Positions 1 to 9,361 are shown, counted from the stretch's first letter. The stretch: DNA of 42,186 nt from an uncultured Collinsella sp. (GCA_902465105.1 CABQLM010000008.1:1-42186); one strand, 5' to 3'. The notes: generated by a model not told the origin, from the sequence alone. Numbers and translations: made by a program.

Positions 1-1
1 C

Positions 2-1066
2 ATCCCCGTGCTGCTGGCCAAGCAGATCATCCTGGGCGTGGGCCTGGGTATTGCCATCGGCTGGGCATCGGGCCGCCTGATTGAGCGCGCGCATGCGACA
101 GCCGAAGGTGCGCAGACCATCTTCTTGTTCGCCGTGGCCATCGTCGCCTACGCGCTGCCGAGCTACCTGGGCGGCAATGGCTTTTTGGCCGTATACCTGG
201 CAGGTATTGTTCTGGGCGCGAGCGACATCACCGGCAAGGTCGAGATGGCGCACTTCTTCGATACCCTTACCGAGATGGCCGAGATGACCATCTTCTTTTT
301 GCTCGGCCTGCTCGTGACGCCCGCCCGCCTGCCGCAAATGCTGCTGCCGGGCCTGGCACTCATGGCGTTTATGCTCTTCGTGAGCCGCCCCATCGCCGTC
401 GGACTGCTGCTGGCGCCCTTTAAGACAAACCCTCGCCAGGTAGCGCTCGTAAGCTGGGCGGGCCTACGCGGTGCGGCTTCGGTCGTCTTTAGCCTCTTTG
501 CCGTTGTGGCCGGCGTTCCCAGTGGACATGACCTGTTTGACCTGGTCTTTGTGATTGCCGTGTCGAGCATTGTGGTGCAGGGCTCGCTGCTACCAGCAGT
601 GGCAAAGAAGCTCGATATGATCGATGCAGAAGGCGACGTGCGCCGTACGTTTAACGATTACCGCGACGAGGACGGCATGTCGTTTGTCAAGCTCAAGGTG
701 GGCGCGGGCCATCCGTTTGCCGGGCGCTCGCTTGCCGATATTGGCAGCGTCACAGACATGCTGGTGATCCTGGTGCTGCGCGACGGTGCACACCCGGTGC
801 TGCCCAACGGCGATACCGTAATTGAAGAAGGCGACCTTCTGGTTATGGCCGCACCAACGTTTGAAGAGCGTGCCGAGGTTACGCTACGCGAGGTCACCGT
901 AACGCCCCATGGACGTCTGGCCGGTCAGCGCCTGCGCGACGTGCCGCAGGGCAAGCACCCGTTTATCGTCGTGATGCTCAAACGCGACGGCCAAACGATC
1001 ATTCCTGACGGCAACACCCTAATATACGCCGGCGACGAAGCCGTCATCGCCACGCTGGCATCGTAG
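2..1066 (+). CDS. Potassium/sodium-proton antiporter with TrkA-C domains (5' truncated)
   Basis: This is the C-terminal part of a CPA1/NhaP2-type monovalent cation/proton antiporter of the cytoplasmic membrane. The reading frame is open from the window edge, so the true start lies upstream; a GTG at 8 is only an internal codon. About 200 residues form hydrophobic transmembrane helices, including the polar SWAGLRGAASV helix that is characteristic of this family's ion path. Two soluble TrkA-C (RCK_C) ligand-sensing repeats follow, at roughly residues 225-285 and 295-352; both end in a D-x-L/A-V-hydrophobic strand. This domain order matches K+/H+ antiporters such as CvrA/NhaP2. The ion preference cannot be read from sequence. 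The gene points towards the convergent BREX operon. Confidence 0.85.
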   Translation: MPVLLAKQIILGVGLGIAIGWASGRLIERAHATAEGAQTIFLFAVAIVAYALPSYLGGNGFLAVYLAGIVLGASDITGKVEMAHFFDTLTEMAEMTIFFLLGLLVTPARLPQMLLPGLALMAFMLFVSRPIAVGLLLAPFKTNPRQVALVSWAGLRGAASVVFSLFAVVAGVPSGHDLFDLVFVIAVSSIVVQGSLLPAVAKKLDMIDAEGDVRRTFNDYRDEDGMSFVKLKVGAGHPFAGRSLADIGSVTDMLVILVLRDGAHPVLPNGDTVIEEGDLLVMAAPTFEERAEVTLREVTVTPHGRLAGQRLRDVPQGKHPFIVVMLKRDGQTIIPDGNTLIYAGDEAVIATLAS

Positions 1067-1158
1067 CGGCAAGGGACAGCCGTCCCGAATCGGCTACATT
1101 TGAGCATCAATCGCCCCGACTGGGGTCTCGTTGCGGACACTTAGCATCTCTCAAAACC

Positions 1159-1277
1159 AAGTGAGTAGACTTTTGTCGAATCGCCGACCACGTCACCAAA
1201 GCACAAGTCTGTGACCTGCGGGTTTGTTGAAGCAAATTTGTCGGGTGCTCAGGATTTCCAAAAAAGTCTACTCACTT
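1159..1277. repeat. Inverted-repeat element IR1
   Basis: Two perfect 16-bp arms face each other: AAGTGAGTAGACTTTT at 1159-1174 and its reverse complement at 1262-1277, separated by 87 bp. Inside, GTCAC and GTGAC can form a smaller stem. The element lies in the roughly 330-bp gap between the antiporter and the 3' end of the BREX operon; the rest of that gap (1067-1158 and 1278-1392) holds no gene I can support. The loop is too long for a simple terminator. It could be a structured RNA, a MITE-like repeat or a protein-binding element. Confidence 0.7.
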
Positions 1278-1392
1278 AGCCAGCGTGCGGTCAAAATAGA
1301 ATGGTCGCGAGCCCATTAGGCTCCATTGCGACGGCTTGTCTTGCACTTTCGCGCAGCTGCGGGCGCAGACGCCCCGTCCCAAATTAGCCACT

Positions 1393-1584
1393 CTAGTCAT
1401 CGTCGACGGCAAAGTCACGGAGGTCGAGGCCTTCGCGTTCGGCTCGGGCTAGGAGCTCTTGGGGCGACTCGTCCTCGATATCCATCACGTCGAGCATGGC
1501 AGCCGGAAAGCCCACGCCTGCCGCACTCCCTGCGCGATCGAGCAGGCTCTCGCGCAGCTGGTCTACATCAACTTCGATCTTCAT
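1393..1584 (-). CDS. Small acidic hypothetical protein (63 aa)
   Basis: This is an unrecognised 63-residue protein, last in the BREX-direction gene string. The frame stays open further upstream, but the start at 1584 is chosen because AGGAGGT sits six bases before its ATG and because the upstream extension overlaps the preceding gene. The protein begins MKIEVDVDQLRESLL, has a central PAAMLDVMDIED segment and a Leu/Glu/Arg-rich helix, and ends in FAVDDD. No transmembrane segment, cysteine or DNA-binding motif is visible. It starts 28 bases after the stop of the 454-aa gene, so the two are probably cotranscribed. It could be a small partner or antidote of that protein, but the sequence does not show this. 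Confidence 0.65.
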   Translation of the reverse strand: MKIEVDVDQLRESLLDRAGSAAGVGFPAAMLDVMDIEDESPQELLARAEREGLDLRDFAVDDD

Positions 1585-1612
1585 GGTGCAACCTCCTATC
1601 GAGCCAAGCCCC

Positions 1613-2977
1613 CTACTCACTAACACCGAGCGCGTCCACAGCAGCAACAAAAGCCGCAACCTGCTTGTCGTCCATCTGCGTGGCCAGGCGCCCCACTGGC
1701 TCGTCGTAGGCAAACTGTACCTTATCGATAAAGCAATCCCAAGCACGCTCATCCACGCGCACGGCGGCCTCGCAATACTGGCTGAGCTTTTTGAGTCCAT
1801 ACCAAAACGCATTCACAAGACGCGCGGGATCCTCATCCAGCACGCCATCGTAACGGCGTCCGTTAAACTCCTGCATGCGCGTCACGGCAACCTCGAGCGA
1901 GTCGCCGCCCTCGGCCGAAGCCTCATCCACAAGCTCAGGAATCGCGACCTCACGCCGAACATCGTGCCTGGTAGCGCCGTCGTACTCGCCCACCAGCACG
2001 TCTTCGTCAAGCCGTGAATCGTAGTCTAAATAGCTCAAGCCCCGGCAAATCCCATGCGGCGAGCCAGAGCCAAACGCACAGAACAACCCGCCGTCGGCAA
2101 CAACGCGACGGTAGGTCTCAAACGACTTCTTAACCTGAGTGAGCAACTCGGAAAGCTCCCCGGCATCACACGCCGTCTCGCACGCAACGCACGCAGACTC
2201 GGGCAACGATACCGGATCAACCGTGCTCCCCGCAACGCGGGCGGCGCGCTCGGCCCGATACGCCTGCGCCGCCAAGCGCGCTCGCTGCGCAGCGCCGCGC
2301 ACGTTAGTAAGTTCACGCTCCAACGCCACGTCACCAGCAACATCGCCAGCCAAATCGCCCGTAAACCCGTCGGCGCCCTGCGACCCCGTCGCACTCAGCT
2401 CGGACTCAAACGTCGCTGTGATCATACCCGCAAGGTTCGTCGCGTCGGCGGCACAGCGCATCTGCTCCAGCTGCGTACACAGCAGATCGGCATCCAGAGG
2501 CACGGCCTCGGCAACGAGCACGTCGCTCAAACGCGCCGCGTCCTGCAACACCAAAGCCCCCGCGGCATCGTACGCCGCGCGAACCCTGTCCGCCGTATTG
2601 GCGCGCAGCTTTACCTCGATAAACGCAAGTGTCTGCTCCAGTCGCGTCAGCAACTCGGCCTTGTCCTCCATGCGCAAAAAGGCAGCATAGCGGCGCTCCA
2701 TCTGCAGCGAGCCCACAACACCAGCCTGCTTGCGAGCGCGCGCAAGGGCCGCGTCCTCGACACGGCGAACATACCCGTCAACAGCCCGCACGGCAGACTC
2801 GCGCGCAGCATGCTCGGCAGCCTCGACACCCCTAAGCACGTCCAGCAGCTCGCGGGAGCGCGCCTTGCGCGCCAACTCCCCGCGATCATACTGCTCAAGC
2901 GCAGCCTGGCGTTTGGCCACCGATTCAAAGCCAAACAGCTCGTCGAGCAGCTCACCAACAGAACGCTCGTCCGCCAT
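1613..2977 (-). CDS. Unrecognised 454-aa protein at the 3' end of the BREX operon
   Basis: I do not recognise this family. The start at 2977 (MADERSV) is favoured over an upstream in-frame start because GAGGAGG lies just before it. Residues 1 to about 150 are charged, Ala/Arg/Glu-rich and probably helical or coiled coil. A Gly/Asp/Ala-rich low-complexity stretch follows at about 205-225. A small cysteine cluster (CVACETAC) sits near residue 265 and might bind metal. The C-terminal 150 residues look globular, with aromatic-rich segments such as LSYLDYDSR and NAFWYGLKKLSQYC. It begins 77 bases after brxL on the same strand. Position suggests a BREX accessory gene, but it is not one of the usual BREX-1 components and could simply be a neighbour. 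Confidence 0.7.
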   Translation of the reverse strand: MADERSVGELLDELFGFESVAKRQAALEQYDRGELARKARSRELLDVLRGVEAAEHAARESAVRAVDGYVRRVEDAALARARKQAGVVGSLQMERRYAAFLRMEDKAELLTRLEQTLAFIEVKLRANTADRVRAAYDAAGALVLQDAARLSDVLVAEAVPLDADLLCTQLEQMRCAADATNLAGMITATFESELSATGSQGADGFTGDLAGDVAGDVALERELTNVRGAAQRARLAAQAYRAERAARVAGSTVDPVSLPESACVACETACDAGELSELLTQVKKSFETYRRVVADGGLFCAFGSGSPHGICRGLSYLDYDSRLDEDVLVGEYDGATRHDVRREVAIPELVDEASAEGGDSLEVAVTRMQEFNGRRYDGVLDEDPARLVNAFWYGLKKLSQYCEAAVRVDERAWDCFIDKVQFAYDEPVGRLATQMDDKQVAAFVAAVDALGVSE

Positions 2978-3054
2978 GGCAGGCCTCCTCACGCACTACG
3001 CACCAACATGTTCGCGGGACACCCAGACACCGGACGCCCCGCACGCCCACACTC

Positions 3055-5388
3055 CTACAGATCCAGGGCCTTTTTCGCGGCGTCGACCGGGTCGCCATCC
3101 ATGTAGAACACCGGGCTCAACCCCGAGATAATCTCGGACGAAACACTCTGCAAACCCGCAATAGCGCTCAGCGGCAAAATCACGCGCTTGGCGCCGGCGT
3201 TTTTGGCCACGCGCATAATGTCCTCGAGCCCGCGAATCTCGTCCATAGAGCCCGACATGCGCAAGATTCCCGGAATCGCCAGCGCGGGCATCACCGGGCG
3301 GTTGCACGCCGCAGAGCAAAGGCCCACAAACTCGGCGAGCGAAACTTCCTCGGACAGGCCCTTGCTCTGCAGGTCGTTGTAGAACAACAGGTAATCCTTG
3401 GAGCCAATGTGCATCCCCGGCGCCACGCGGTTCGCCAGGTTCACAAAGTTGTCGAACGCGGCCTCCAGCGTATCGCGCACCGGCTTGTTAAAGGCCACGC
3501 CCTCGTGCTTAAACTTGCACTCGCCGGCAACGGCCTTGTTCTCCAGCTTGTACACGGCAACCTCGCCGCCCTGCGACCTGCCCACGCCAAACACGTGACC
3601 GGACAGCAGCGGCCCGTCGGGAATCAGGGTGTCCTCGCTCTGCTCGGGCACGCGCACCACATGCACGTCCTGCGGGTTGTCGGCATCCATATAGCCCAGG
3701 TTGACGTCGATAAACTCGACGCCCGCCATAATCTTGAGCTGCTCCTTTACGCGGCGACGGCCCTCGATGGCGTAGTCCAGCAGCCAGCGCACGTCGTCCT
3801 TGTCCATGGCCTCGTCGGGGAACAACAGCTTGGCCAGACCGCTAAAGGTCTTGCGCACGGCGATCTCGTCACGCTTGTTAAAATCGCTGTTAAAGCGGAA
3901 GTAACGGTCGATATGGTGCGTAAAGTCCTTGCGGCGCATCTCCTTGCAAAACTCCGACAGGCAGTCGGTGATCAGGCCATAATGCCCGGTCAGCAGACTC
4001 GAGCGCATCTTGGGAATCTCCCAGCCCGGCAGGTAATAGTGGATACGGTCGAAAAAGGCCGAATCGTTGTTAAACTCCGGCGGGAACGGATCAAACAGGT
4101 GCGTGGTCTTAAGAACGTTTTGCACGGTGTCGTTGATGTTGCCCTCAAAGACCATGGAGGCATCGGCGTTAATCTGGTCGCGGCCGCGCGCGTAGCTGCC
4201 GCTCGCCATATAGTCCTTCATGATCTGCACGGCGTTGGTGTCCTTAAAGCGCATGCCGGCGACCTCGTCGAACGTCACGCAGTCCCAGTGACCTACCAAG
4301 CCCACGCGGTCGGCGCGCATGGAGTTCATGCGGCCGAACAGGTTGGCCGTGGTGGTCTGGCCGCCCGAAAGCAAGATGGCGTAGGGCGAAACCTCTTTGT
4401 AGATATGGCTCTTGCCGGTGCCGCGGGGACCCAGCTCGCACAGGTTGTAGTTGCGCTCGATAAGCGGCACCATGCGCTCGATAAAGTGCAGGCGCTCTTT
4501 CTCGGAAAGCTCACTGGGCTCATAGCCAGCGGAGCGCAGCAGCATGTTGAGCCATTCGTCGCGCGAGAAATACTGGCGCTCGTCGACCATGGCATCCAGG
4601 TCCAGGTTGGGCATCTGGATGGGCGTGAGCGACGCCACGCTAAACGGAGAGTCCTCGGGTCCACGCTTTTTGCGCTTGGCCTTGGAGCGGCGTGGCGCAT
4701 CGTCGCCAAAGACCTCCATGCCAAACTCGTCTTCCTCATCCACGGGATGACGATACTCGATGCTCATAATGCACCAAATGCCGCCCTGCAGAATCTTGGA
4801 ATAGTCGCGCACGTACTCGGCCGGCATCACAAACGGCTCGATGGTCAGATTGGCAAACGACGCCACGTAGATGTCTTTGTACTCGTCGAGCTTGGCCGTC
4901 ACCTTATCGATGATGGTAAAGCGGCCCAGTTCGCGAATCTTGGACTTAATGCGCTCGGACTCGTCGGGACGCACGTAGTTATCGGTGAGGATCCTGCGGA
5001 TGCGCTCCAAACCCTCTGCCACGGCATCCTCGTCGTCGGTCGAGCAGTACATGCCCAACAGGTACTCCAGCACAAAGGTTGGCACGTTGGCGCCGCGCTT
5101 CATAAGGGCCGTCAGGTCTTTGCGCACGATCTTGCCAGCAAAGTGCTCGAGCAGCTTGCCGTCCAGGCCATCCATGTCGTAGCCGTCGTCCTCGGGGGCC
5201 TCGTCCACAGCCTGGTCATAGCCATCGGTCGAAGATTCGTCCTCGGCGGGCACCGCAGCCCCCACGGGCGCGGCAGTCTCAGCCTCCGCAGCAGGCACGG
5301 CCACCCCTGCAGGCGCCGCAGCCTCCGCAGGCACATCCACATCAATCGAGGGAACTTCCCACAGACCGTCGTCATGGCTATCAAACAT
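3055..5388 (-). CDS. brxL: BREX system Lon protease-like protein BrxL
   Basis: BrxL is the AAA+ ATPase/Lon-like component of type 1 BREX and is thought to act on DNA during exclusion of phage replication. A Walker A motif (GPRGTGKSH) lies near residue 320 and a Walker B (DCVTFDEV) near 373. The last 200 or so residues resemble the Lon-type C-terminal domain (MSGSMDEIRGL, then AKRVILPLS). The start at 5388 is chosen because AGGAG stands eight bases before this ATG; the GTG three codons upstream overlaps that site. Residues 10 to about 70 are an Ala/Pro/Glu/Asp-rich low-complexity extension, which makes the protein about 777 aa, longer than the roughly 680-700 aa I expect for BREX-1 BrxL. The pglZ stop is only 11 bases upstream, so translation is probably coupled. 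Confidence 0.93.
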   Translation of the reverse strand: MFDSHDDGLWEVPSIDVDVPAEAAAPAGVAVPAAEAETAAPVGAAVPAEDESSTDGYDQAVDEAPEDDGYDMDGLDGKLLEHFAGKIVRKDLTALMKRGANVPTFVLEYLLGMYCSTDDEDAVAEGLERIRRILTDNYVRPDESERIKSKIRELGRFTIIDKVTAKLDEYKDIYVASFANLTIEPFVMPAEYVRDYSKILQGGIWCIMSIEYRHPVDEEDEFGMEVFGDDAPRRSKAKRKKRGPEDSPFSVASLTPIQMPNLDLDAMVDERQYFSRDEWLNMLLRSAGYEPSELSEKERLHFIERMVPLIERNYNLCELGPRGTGKSHIYKEVSPYAILLSGGQTTTANLFGRMNSMRADRVGLVGHWDCVTFDEVAGMRFKDTNAVQIMKDYMASGSYARGRDQINADASMVFEGNINDTVQNVLKTTHLFDPFPPEFNNDSAFFDRIHYYLPGWEIPKMRSSLLTGHYGLITDCLSEFCKEMRRKDFTHHIDRYFRFNSDFNKRDEIAVRKTFSGLAKLLFPDEAMDKDDVRWLLDYAIEGRRRVKEQLKIMAGVEFIDVNLGYMDADNPQDVHVVRVPEQSEDTLIPDGPLLSGHVFGVGRSQGGEVAVYKLENKAVAGECKFKHEGVAFNKPVRDTLEAAFDNFVNLANRVAPGMHIGSKDYLLFYNDLQSKGLSEEVSLAEFVGLCSAACNRPVMPALAIPGILRMSGSMDEIRGLEDIMRVAKNAGAKRVILPLSAIAGLQSVSSEIISGLSPVFYMDGDPVDAAKKALDL

Positions 5389-5399
5389 AGGGCACACTC

Positions 5400-8108
5400 C
5401 TAAAAACCAAAGTCAGCAACAGGGGCAAACGAAACAGCGATGGTGTACGTCTCGCGCCAAACGATCTTGCCCGTCTCGCGCTCGCGGCAGACCAGATAGT
5501 ACGGACCCTTGGCCGAGAATCCATCCGCTGCATGCAACGCAAACTTGGCATGCACCACGCGCTCCTGCGAGTTAACAGAAGTCTTGTTAGCATGCGCCTT
5601 GACCGTATCGCTCACCTCGTTGCCACTTGCATCGGTAAACACCAGCTCGTACTCGCACGGCAAAACCTTGCCTTGGGCGGGTTCTTCCTGGATCAAGTTG
5701 ACCGAGAAGAGCGAGTTGGTCACTCGGCGTCCCTCACTTAGTACGCGCAGCGTCGCCGCGCGCGTGTCGACAAAGTCCTTGGAACCCGAGCGCGCACGCC
5801 AAAAACCGATAACGGGCACGCAGAGCTCCTGCAGGCTCATGCCGCCGTGGACGTAGTTGTTAGTGCCGCCGGGACGCTTGAAGTGCACGTTCTCGCGCGG
5901 GGCAAACCCCTCAAAACCGGCGCCCAAATGTCCCATGTTAACATTAACAAACACCCCACGCACCTCGTCCGAAAGCTCACCCACGGCCTCGTTGGGCACC
6001 ACCAGATGACGCTTGCCGTACATGACGGGAGCGTCAAGGACGGGAAGGTCCGGTTTGCCGAGCATCTGGCACTCGCTGAGCTCCCGACGCGTGTAGATAA
6101 AGCCGTGGTCCGCCGTTATAACAACACGCGCGCCCGGGGCGTCGGTGCACACGCGACGCGCCAACGCAGCAAGTTCCTCCACGGTGTCCGCACAGGCACC
6201 GAAGACGTCATCCTGCGTAGCGGCCTTCTCACCCGTGGCATCGATCTTGTTGTGGTAGAGGTAGACAAGTCTTGAGTCCTTGAGCAGCGCCTTACGCTCG
6301 GTTCCCGCCATGTTGAGGTATGCGCTCGAGCGTAAAGCGCGGGCCGTAGGCTCAACATGGGTAAGCACGGCCTCGCGTTGCGGAGTCGTTGCGGTGGGCT
6401 TGCCGTCAGCCAGCACAAACGAACCATCCGCTGCAAGCCCAAGCGCCTGATGCGGCAGCAGCGCGGGCATGCCCACCTCTGTAATGGAGGGAAAGACCGC
6501 CTGCATGCTAGAAACCTTGACGTTGCCGCCGCGCTCGCGCTCGAGCAGCGCCGCGACGTCGCAGGCCACCTCATAGCGCAGCGCGTCGCTCACGATAACG
6601 ACCGTTGTTTTGGCAGAACCCACAAAGGCGGGCAGCACATGCCAGTAAAACTCATCCTGCCGTGCGGGACCATCGATGTAGCCGCAATCGGCCCACTCCC
6701 CTTGCGCAGCAGCCGCCCAGCAGGCATTGGCATCCGCCAAGAACCAGTTGCTGTAGAGATTCTCCGCCCAGTCCGCCACGGCGCGGGCAGGTTCCTCGAG
6801 CGCATCGCACTCGACGGAGCGTGCCCGCAGATACGCGGTGCACATATGGCGATAGGCAGCGTCCATGGCATACCAATCGGACGTATAGGCATCCCACACC
6901 TGCTGGGACTGCGCCAGATGGAACCCACCCGCGTGCGTCTGCCTAAACGCGCACATATCGGCCACAGCGGCAAGCAGGTCAAAGTAGCTCTCGACACGAC
7001 GGTACCAGCTTAGGTCGCAACGGCGCGCAGCAAAGGCACGCGCATCCTCAACACGGTCTGCACCTTGCGCAAACGAGCAGAACAGCTGCGAGAGCACAGC
7101 CTCGTTGACGCACGGGAACACATCAAGCGAAGCCAGCGCATCGATCGGCAGGATCTCGAACCGTGCAAAGAGCCCGCGGGCATCCTCAACTAAACGACAA
7201 ATCTCAAATAGGTCCTCGCTCGATGCCCGGGCATCGGCGGCCTGGTCCCACGTACGTACCGCCTCAAGGCAATAGGGGCCGTAGGCGGGAGCCATATAGT
7301 TTTCGAGCCCCTTGAGCGCTCCCTCGGGAAGTGCGGTGGATGCCGCCGTAAGAAGCACATGGGATGCAAGCATAAGAAGTGAATCACGCTCGTGCAGCGG
7401 TCCATCAAACCCATAACAGCGCAGCATAAAGGCAGCGAGAACATCGCGCACACAGTACTTATCCACCAGCGCGGCCAGCGCCTCGGGACCCTCGTGCAGC
7501 AGCGTGGCCATGCAGCCGCGCAATACAAACGCGGGCCGCGCGTCGCCCGGCTCCTTGCCGCCAAAGATCACCGTAAGGATTCCGAGCTCGATATCGGATG
7601 CACTCGCGGCATGCGGAACGCATGCGGCAAACTTAGCGCAGCGGGACTTGGCGATAAAGAACGCCTTGTGCGCTCGCAAGCTCTCGCGCACGGCATCGAT
7701 ATTCTCGATACCCAGCTGATCGGCCAAAAGCGAAAGATAATCAGCTTGAAACCGGTCAGCATACAGCTCAACATCGGCAAGCCAATCGCCCTCAAGCCTG
7801 CCGCGCGGGCAACGGCGATACAGCAAGATATCGCTCACAAGGTCATCGCGGTTGACGAGCTTCTTGACGGCAAACATGCGGCCCTCGCAGGCTTCAACAA
7901 ACCGCACTGGGCGCTCAAAGTTACCGTGAGCGGGCATAACGCCGTCATCAGTCCCCGCACCGTCGAAGCCCTCGGCGGCCAAACGTTCAAACTCAGGAGC
8001 AAACTCACCGTCTGCATCGTGCCAAACCACCACACGGCGGGGCATGCATGCGGGCAACGGTTGCAAAAACCGCAGCTTGAGCTGTTCTTCTACATCGATC
8101 TTGGGCAT
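5400..8108 (-). CDS. pglZ: BREX-1 alkaline phosphatase-fold protein PglZ
   Basis: PglZ is the signature BREX protein, with an alkaline-phosphatase-superfamily core; it is needed for exclusion and modification, and its substrate is not settled. At 902 aa it has the normal length of the type 1 (PglZ-A) form. Two core metal-site motifs are visible: VIVSDALRYE near residue 506 and ITADHGFIYTRR near residue 666. Around residue 740, GGMSLQELCVPVIGF is the usual conserved stretch following the core. The C-terminus is a beta-rich domain. The start MPKIDVEEQL at 8108 has AAGGA at a suitable distance. It lies 23 bases downstream of the pglX C-terminal gene and just upstream of brxL, as in canonical BREX-1 order. 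Confidence 0.95.
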   Translation of the reverse strand: MPKIDVEEQLKLRFLQPLPACMPRRVVVWHDADGEFAPEFERLAAEGFDGAGTDDGVMPAHGNFERPVRFVEACEGRMFAVKKLVNRDDLVSDILLYRRCPRGRLEGDWLADVELYADRFQADYLSLLADQLGIENIDAVRESLRAHKAFFIAKSRCAKFAACVPHAASASDIELGILTVIFGGKEPGDARPAFVLRGCMATLLHEGPEALAALVDKYCVRDVLAAFMLRCYGFDGPLHERDSLLMLASHVLLTAASTALPEGALKGLENYMAPAYGPYCLEAVRTWDQAADARASSEDLFEICRLVEDARGLFARFEILPIDALASLDVFPCVNEAVLSQLFCSFAQGADRVEDARAFAARRCDLSWYRRVESYFDLLAAVADMCAFRQTHAGGFHLAQSQQVWDAYTSDWYAMDAAYRHMCTAYLRARSVECDALEEPARAVADWAENLYSNWFLADANACWAAAAQGEWADCGYIDGPARQDEFYWHVLPAFVGSAKTTVVIVSDALRYEVACDVAALLERERGGNVKVSSMQAVFPSITEVGMPALLPHQALGLAADGSFVLADGKPTATTPQREAVLTHVEPTARALRSSAYLNMAGTERKALLKDSRLVYLYHNKIDATGEKAATQDDVFGACADTVEELAALARRVCTDAPGARVVITADHGFIYTRRELSECQMLGKPDLPVLDAPVMYGKRHLVVPNEAVGELSDEVRGVFVNVNMGHLGAGFEGFAPRENVHFKRPGGTNNYVHGGMSLQELCVPVIGFWRARSGSKDFVDTRAATLRVLSEGRRVTNSLFSVNLIQEEPAQGKVLPCEYELVFTDASGNEVSDTVKAHANKTSVNSQERVVHAKFALHAADGFSAKGPYYLVCRERETGKIVWRETYTIAVSFAPVADFGF

Positions 8109-8131
8109 GAATATCCTTACCGTATCTGCAG

Positions 8132-9100
8132 TTACTTAATCTTTGCTAGCACATCCTGAAACTTGGCGTAGTTGACCTTGACGCCGTCATCCAGGTCGAT
8201 CTTAATCATCTGGTCTGCCAAGTGGTGCAGCTTCTCCTCGTAGCCAATGGTCTCTTTGAGCTGGTCGTTGAGCTTTTTGACGCGCTTGTCCAACCGCACG
8301 CGCTCGCCGCGCTCGGCACCAGCAAGGGCATCGTTGGCATAGCCGATCTGGGCACGGTAGCGCTCCTGCTGCTCATGCACATAGTCGGTGCGGATGCGAG
8401 CCAATAGGTCAGGCTGGTAGCGATGCATGTAAACAAGACACTTGAAACCGTTCTTCTTACCGCTGTCGAACAGCCAGTAGATGGGGCGTTTCTTATAGGT
8501 CTGGCAGTGGTCCTTAAAAAAGTCCTTCAAAAAGTAGGTGCGGATTACCTCGCGCGAGGTACCCTTACCGCCGAGCGCCTCGGCAATAAAGGCCAGGTTC
8601 TGCTCGAGCGTCTCCTCGCCGTACACGGTGCGCACAAAGTCGATAAAGTAGCGCACGATGTCGTCATCAAAGTACTCGTCATCGGTAATGGGCAGCACGT
8701 TATCGCTATCGGGCATAAAGGTCACATGGTCAGAGTTGGGCATCTTGGCCAGATAGTCATCGACTGTGGCGCCCTGATCGGCCAGGACCAGCCCGTCCAC
8801 ATCCAGCGAATAGCGGCCAAACATGCAGCCCACGGCATAGCTAATGAGCGAGGTGATCTCGTCGCGCTTGGTACGCACGTATTTGTTACCCTTATAGCTC
8901 TCGGGAATCTCGTCGGCGATGTCGAAGATGCACGCCACCGAGACGTACTTATCCTCGACCTCGATGGGCACCTCACCCTCCATGTTGTAGATCTTGGCAA
9001 AGATTCGGTTGAGCTCTTCCTCGTTAGTGCGAAGCTGCTCGAAGCGAGCATTGACCTCGGCCTTGCGGGCCTCGTATTTTTCTTGAAGTAAAGTGGCCAT
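8132..9100 (-). CDS. pglX: C-terminal part of BREX methyltransferase PglX, as a separate gene
   Basis: These 322 residues correspond to the C-terminal domain of BREX-1 PglX, normally one protein of about 1,150-1,250 aa. Diagnostic segments are the NEEELNRIF helix near residue 25, AVGCMFGRYSLD, the DDEYFDDDIV block, KRPIYWLFDSGKKNGF and YMHRYQPDLLARIRTDY, and the ending IDLDDGVKVNYAKF. It has its own ATG and an AAAGGA ribosome-binding site, so it is built as an independent gene. The N-terminal methyltransferase part is at 9971-12436, with a 199-aa ORF and a 261-bp gap between them. The division falls in the linker just before the NEEELNRIF helix, so little of the full-length sequence seems lost. 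The two parts may reassemble, or this may be a non-functional remnant; the intact frame favours function. Confidence 0.9.
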   Translation of the reverse strand: MATLLQEKYEARKAEVNARFEQLRTNEEELNRIFAKIYNMEGEVPIEVEDKYVSVACIFDIADEIPESYKGNKYVRTKRDEITSLISYAVGCMFGRYSLDVDGLVLADQGATVDDYLAKMPNSDHVTFMPDSDNVLPITDDEYFDDDIVRYFIDFVRTVYGEETLEQNLAFIAEALGGKGTSREVIRTYFLKDFFKDHCQTYKKRPIYWLFDSGKKNGFKCLVYMHRYQPDLLARIRTDYVHEQQERYRAQIGYANDALAGAERGERVRLDKRVKKLNDQLKETIGYEEKLHHLADQMIKIDLDDGVKVNYAKFQDVLAKIK

Positions 9101-9361
9101 GAGGCCGTCCTTTCATTGTTGATGAGTTGTCAAGAGGCTTAAACTAGGGGACCGAAATCTCCAAAAATACCCCGACCTTACCGATCGACTTCTGGAAAAG
9201 CTATTCACCGCATCGGGCATTTGCAAAAACGCACTAGTGACTCATGAAGTCGCAAACCAAACCCTGCGAACTGCATCAAGCGTAAAGGGAAGACAACTTG
9301 ATATCATTTCTCAGCTCACTAGTTAAAGCCAACTAAATACCCGGACACGAGCTGAAACCCA
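9101..9361. other. AT-rich gap between the pglX C-terminal gene and the HEPN-like ORF
   Basis: This 261-bp stretch has no supported gene and stop codons in all frames. It is more AT-rich than the conserved BREX genes on either side. Next to the pglX C-terminal start it carries that gene's AAAGGA site, and TTGACA occurs a little upstream on the minus strand at 9128-9133, but no good -10 box follows it. It may hold a promoter for the downstream half of the operon; I cannot define one. Confidence 0.5.

Noticed and set aside
3409..5403. A 664-codon open frame on the plus strand opposite brxL
   Set aside because: It is a mirror frame of brxL caused by high GC; it has no recognisable protein features, while brxL has full Walker motifs.
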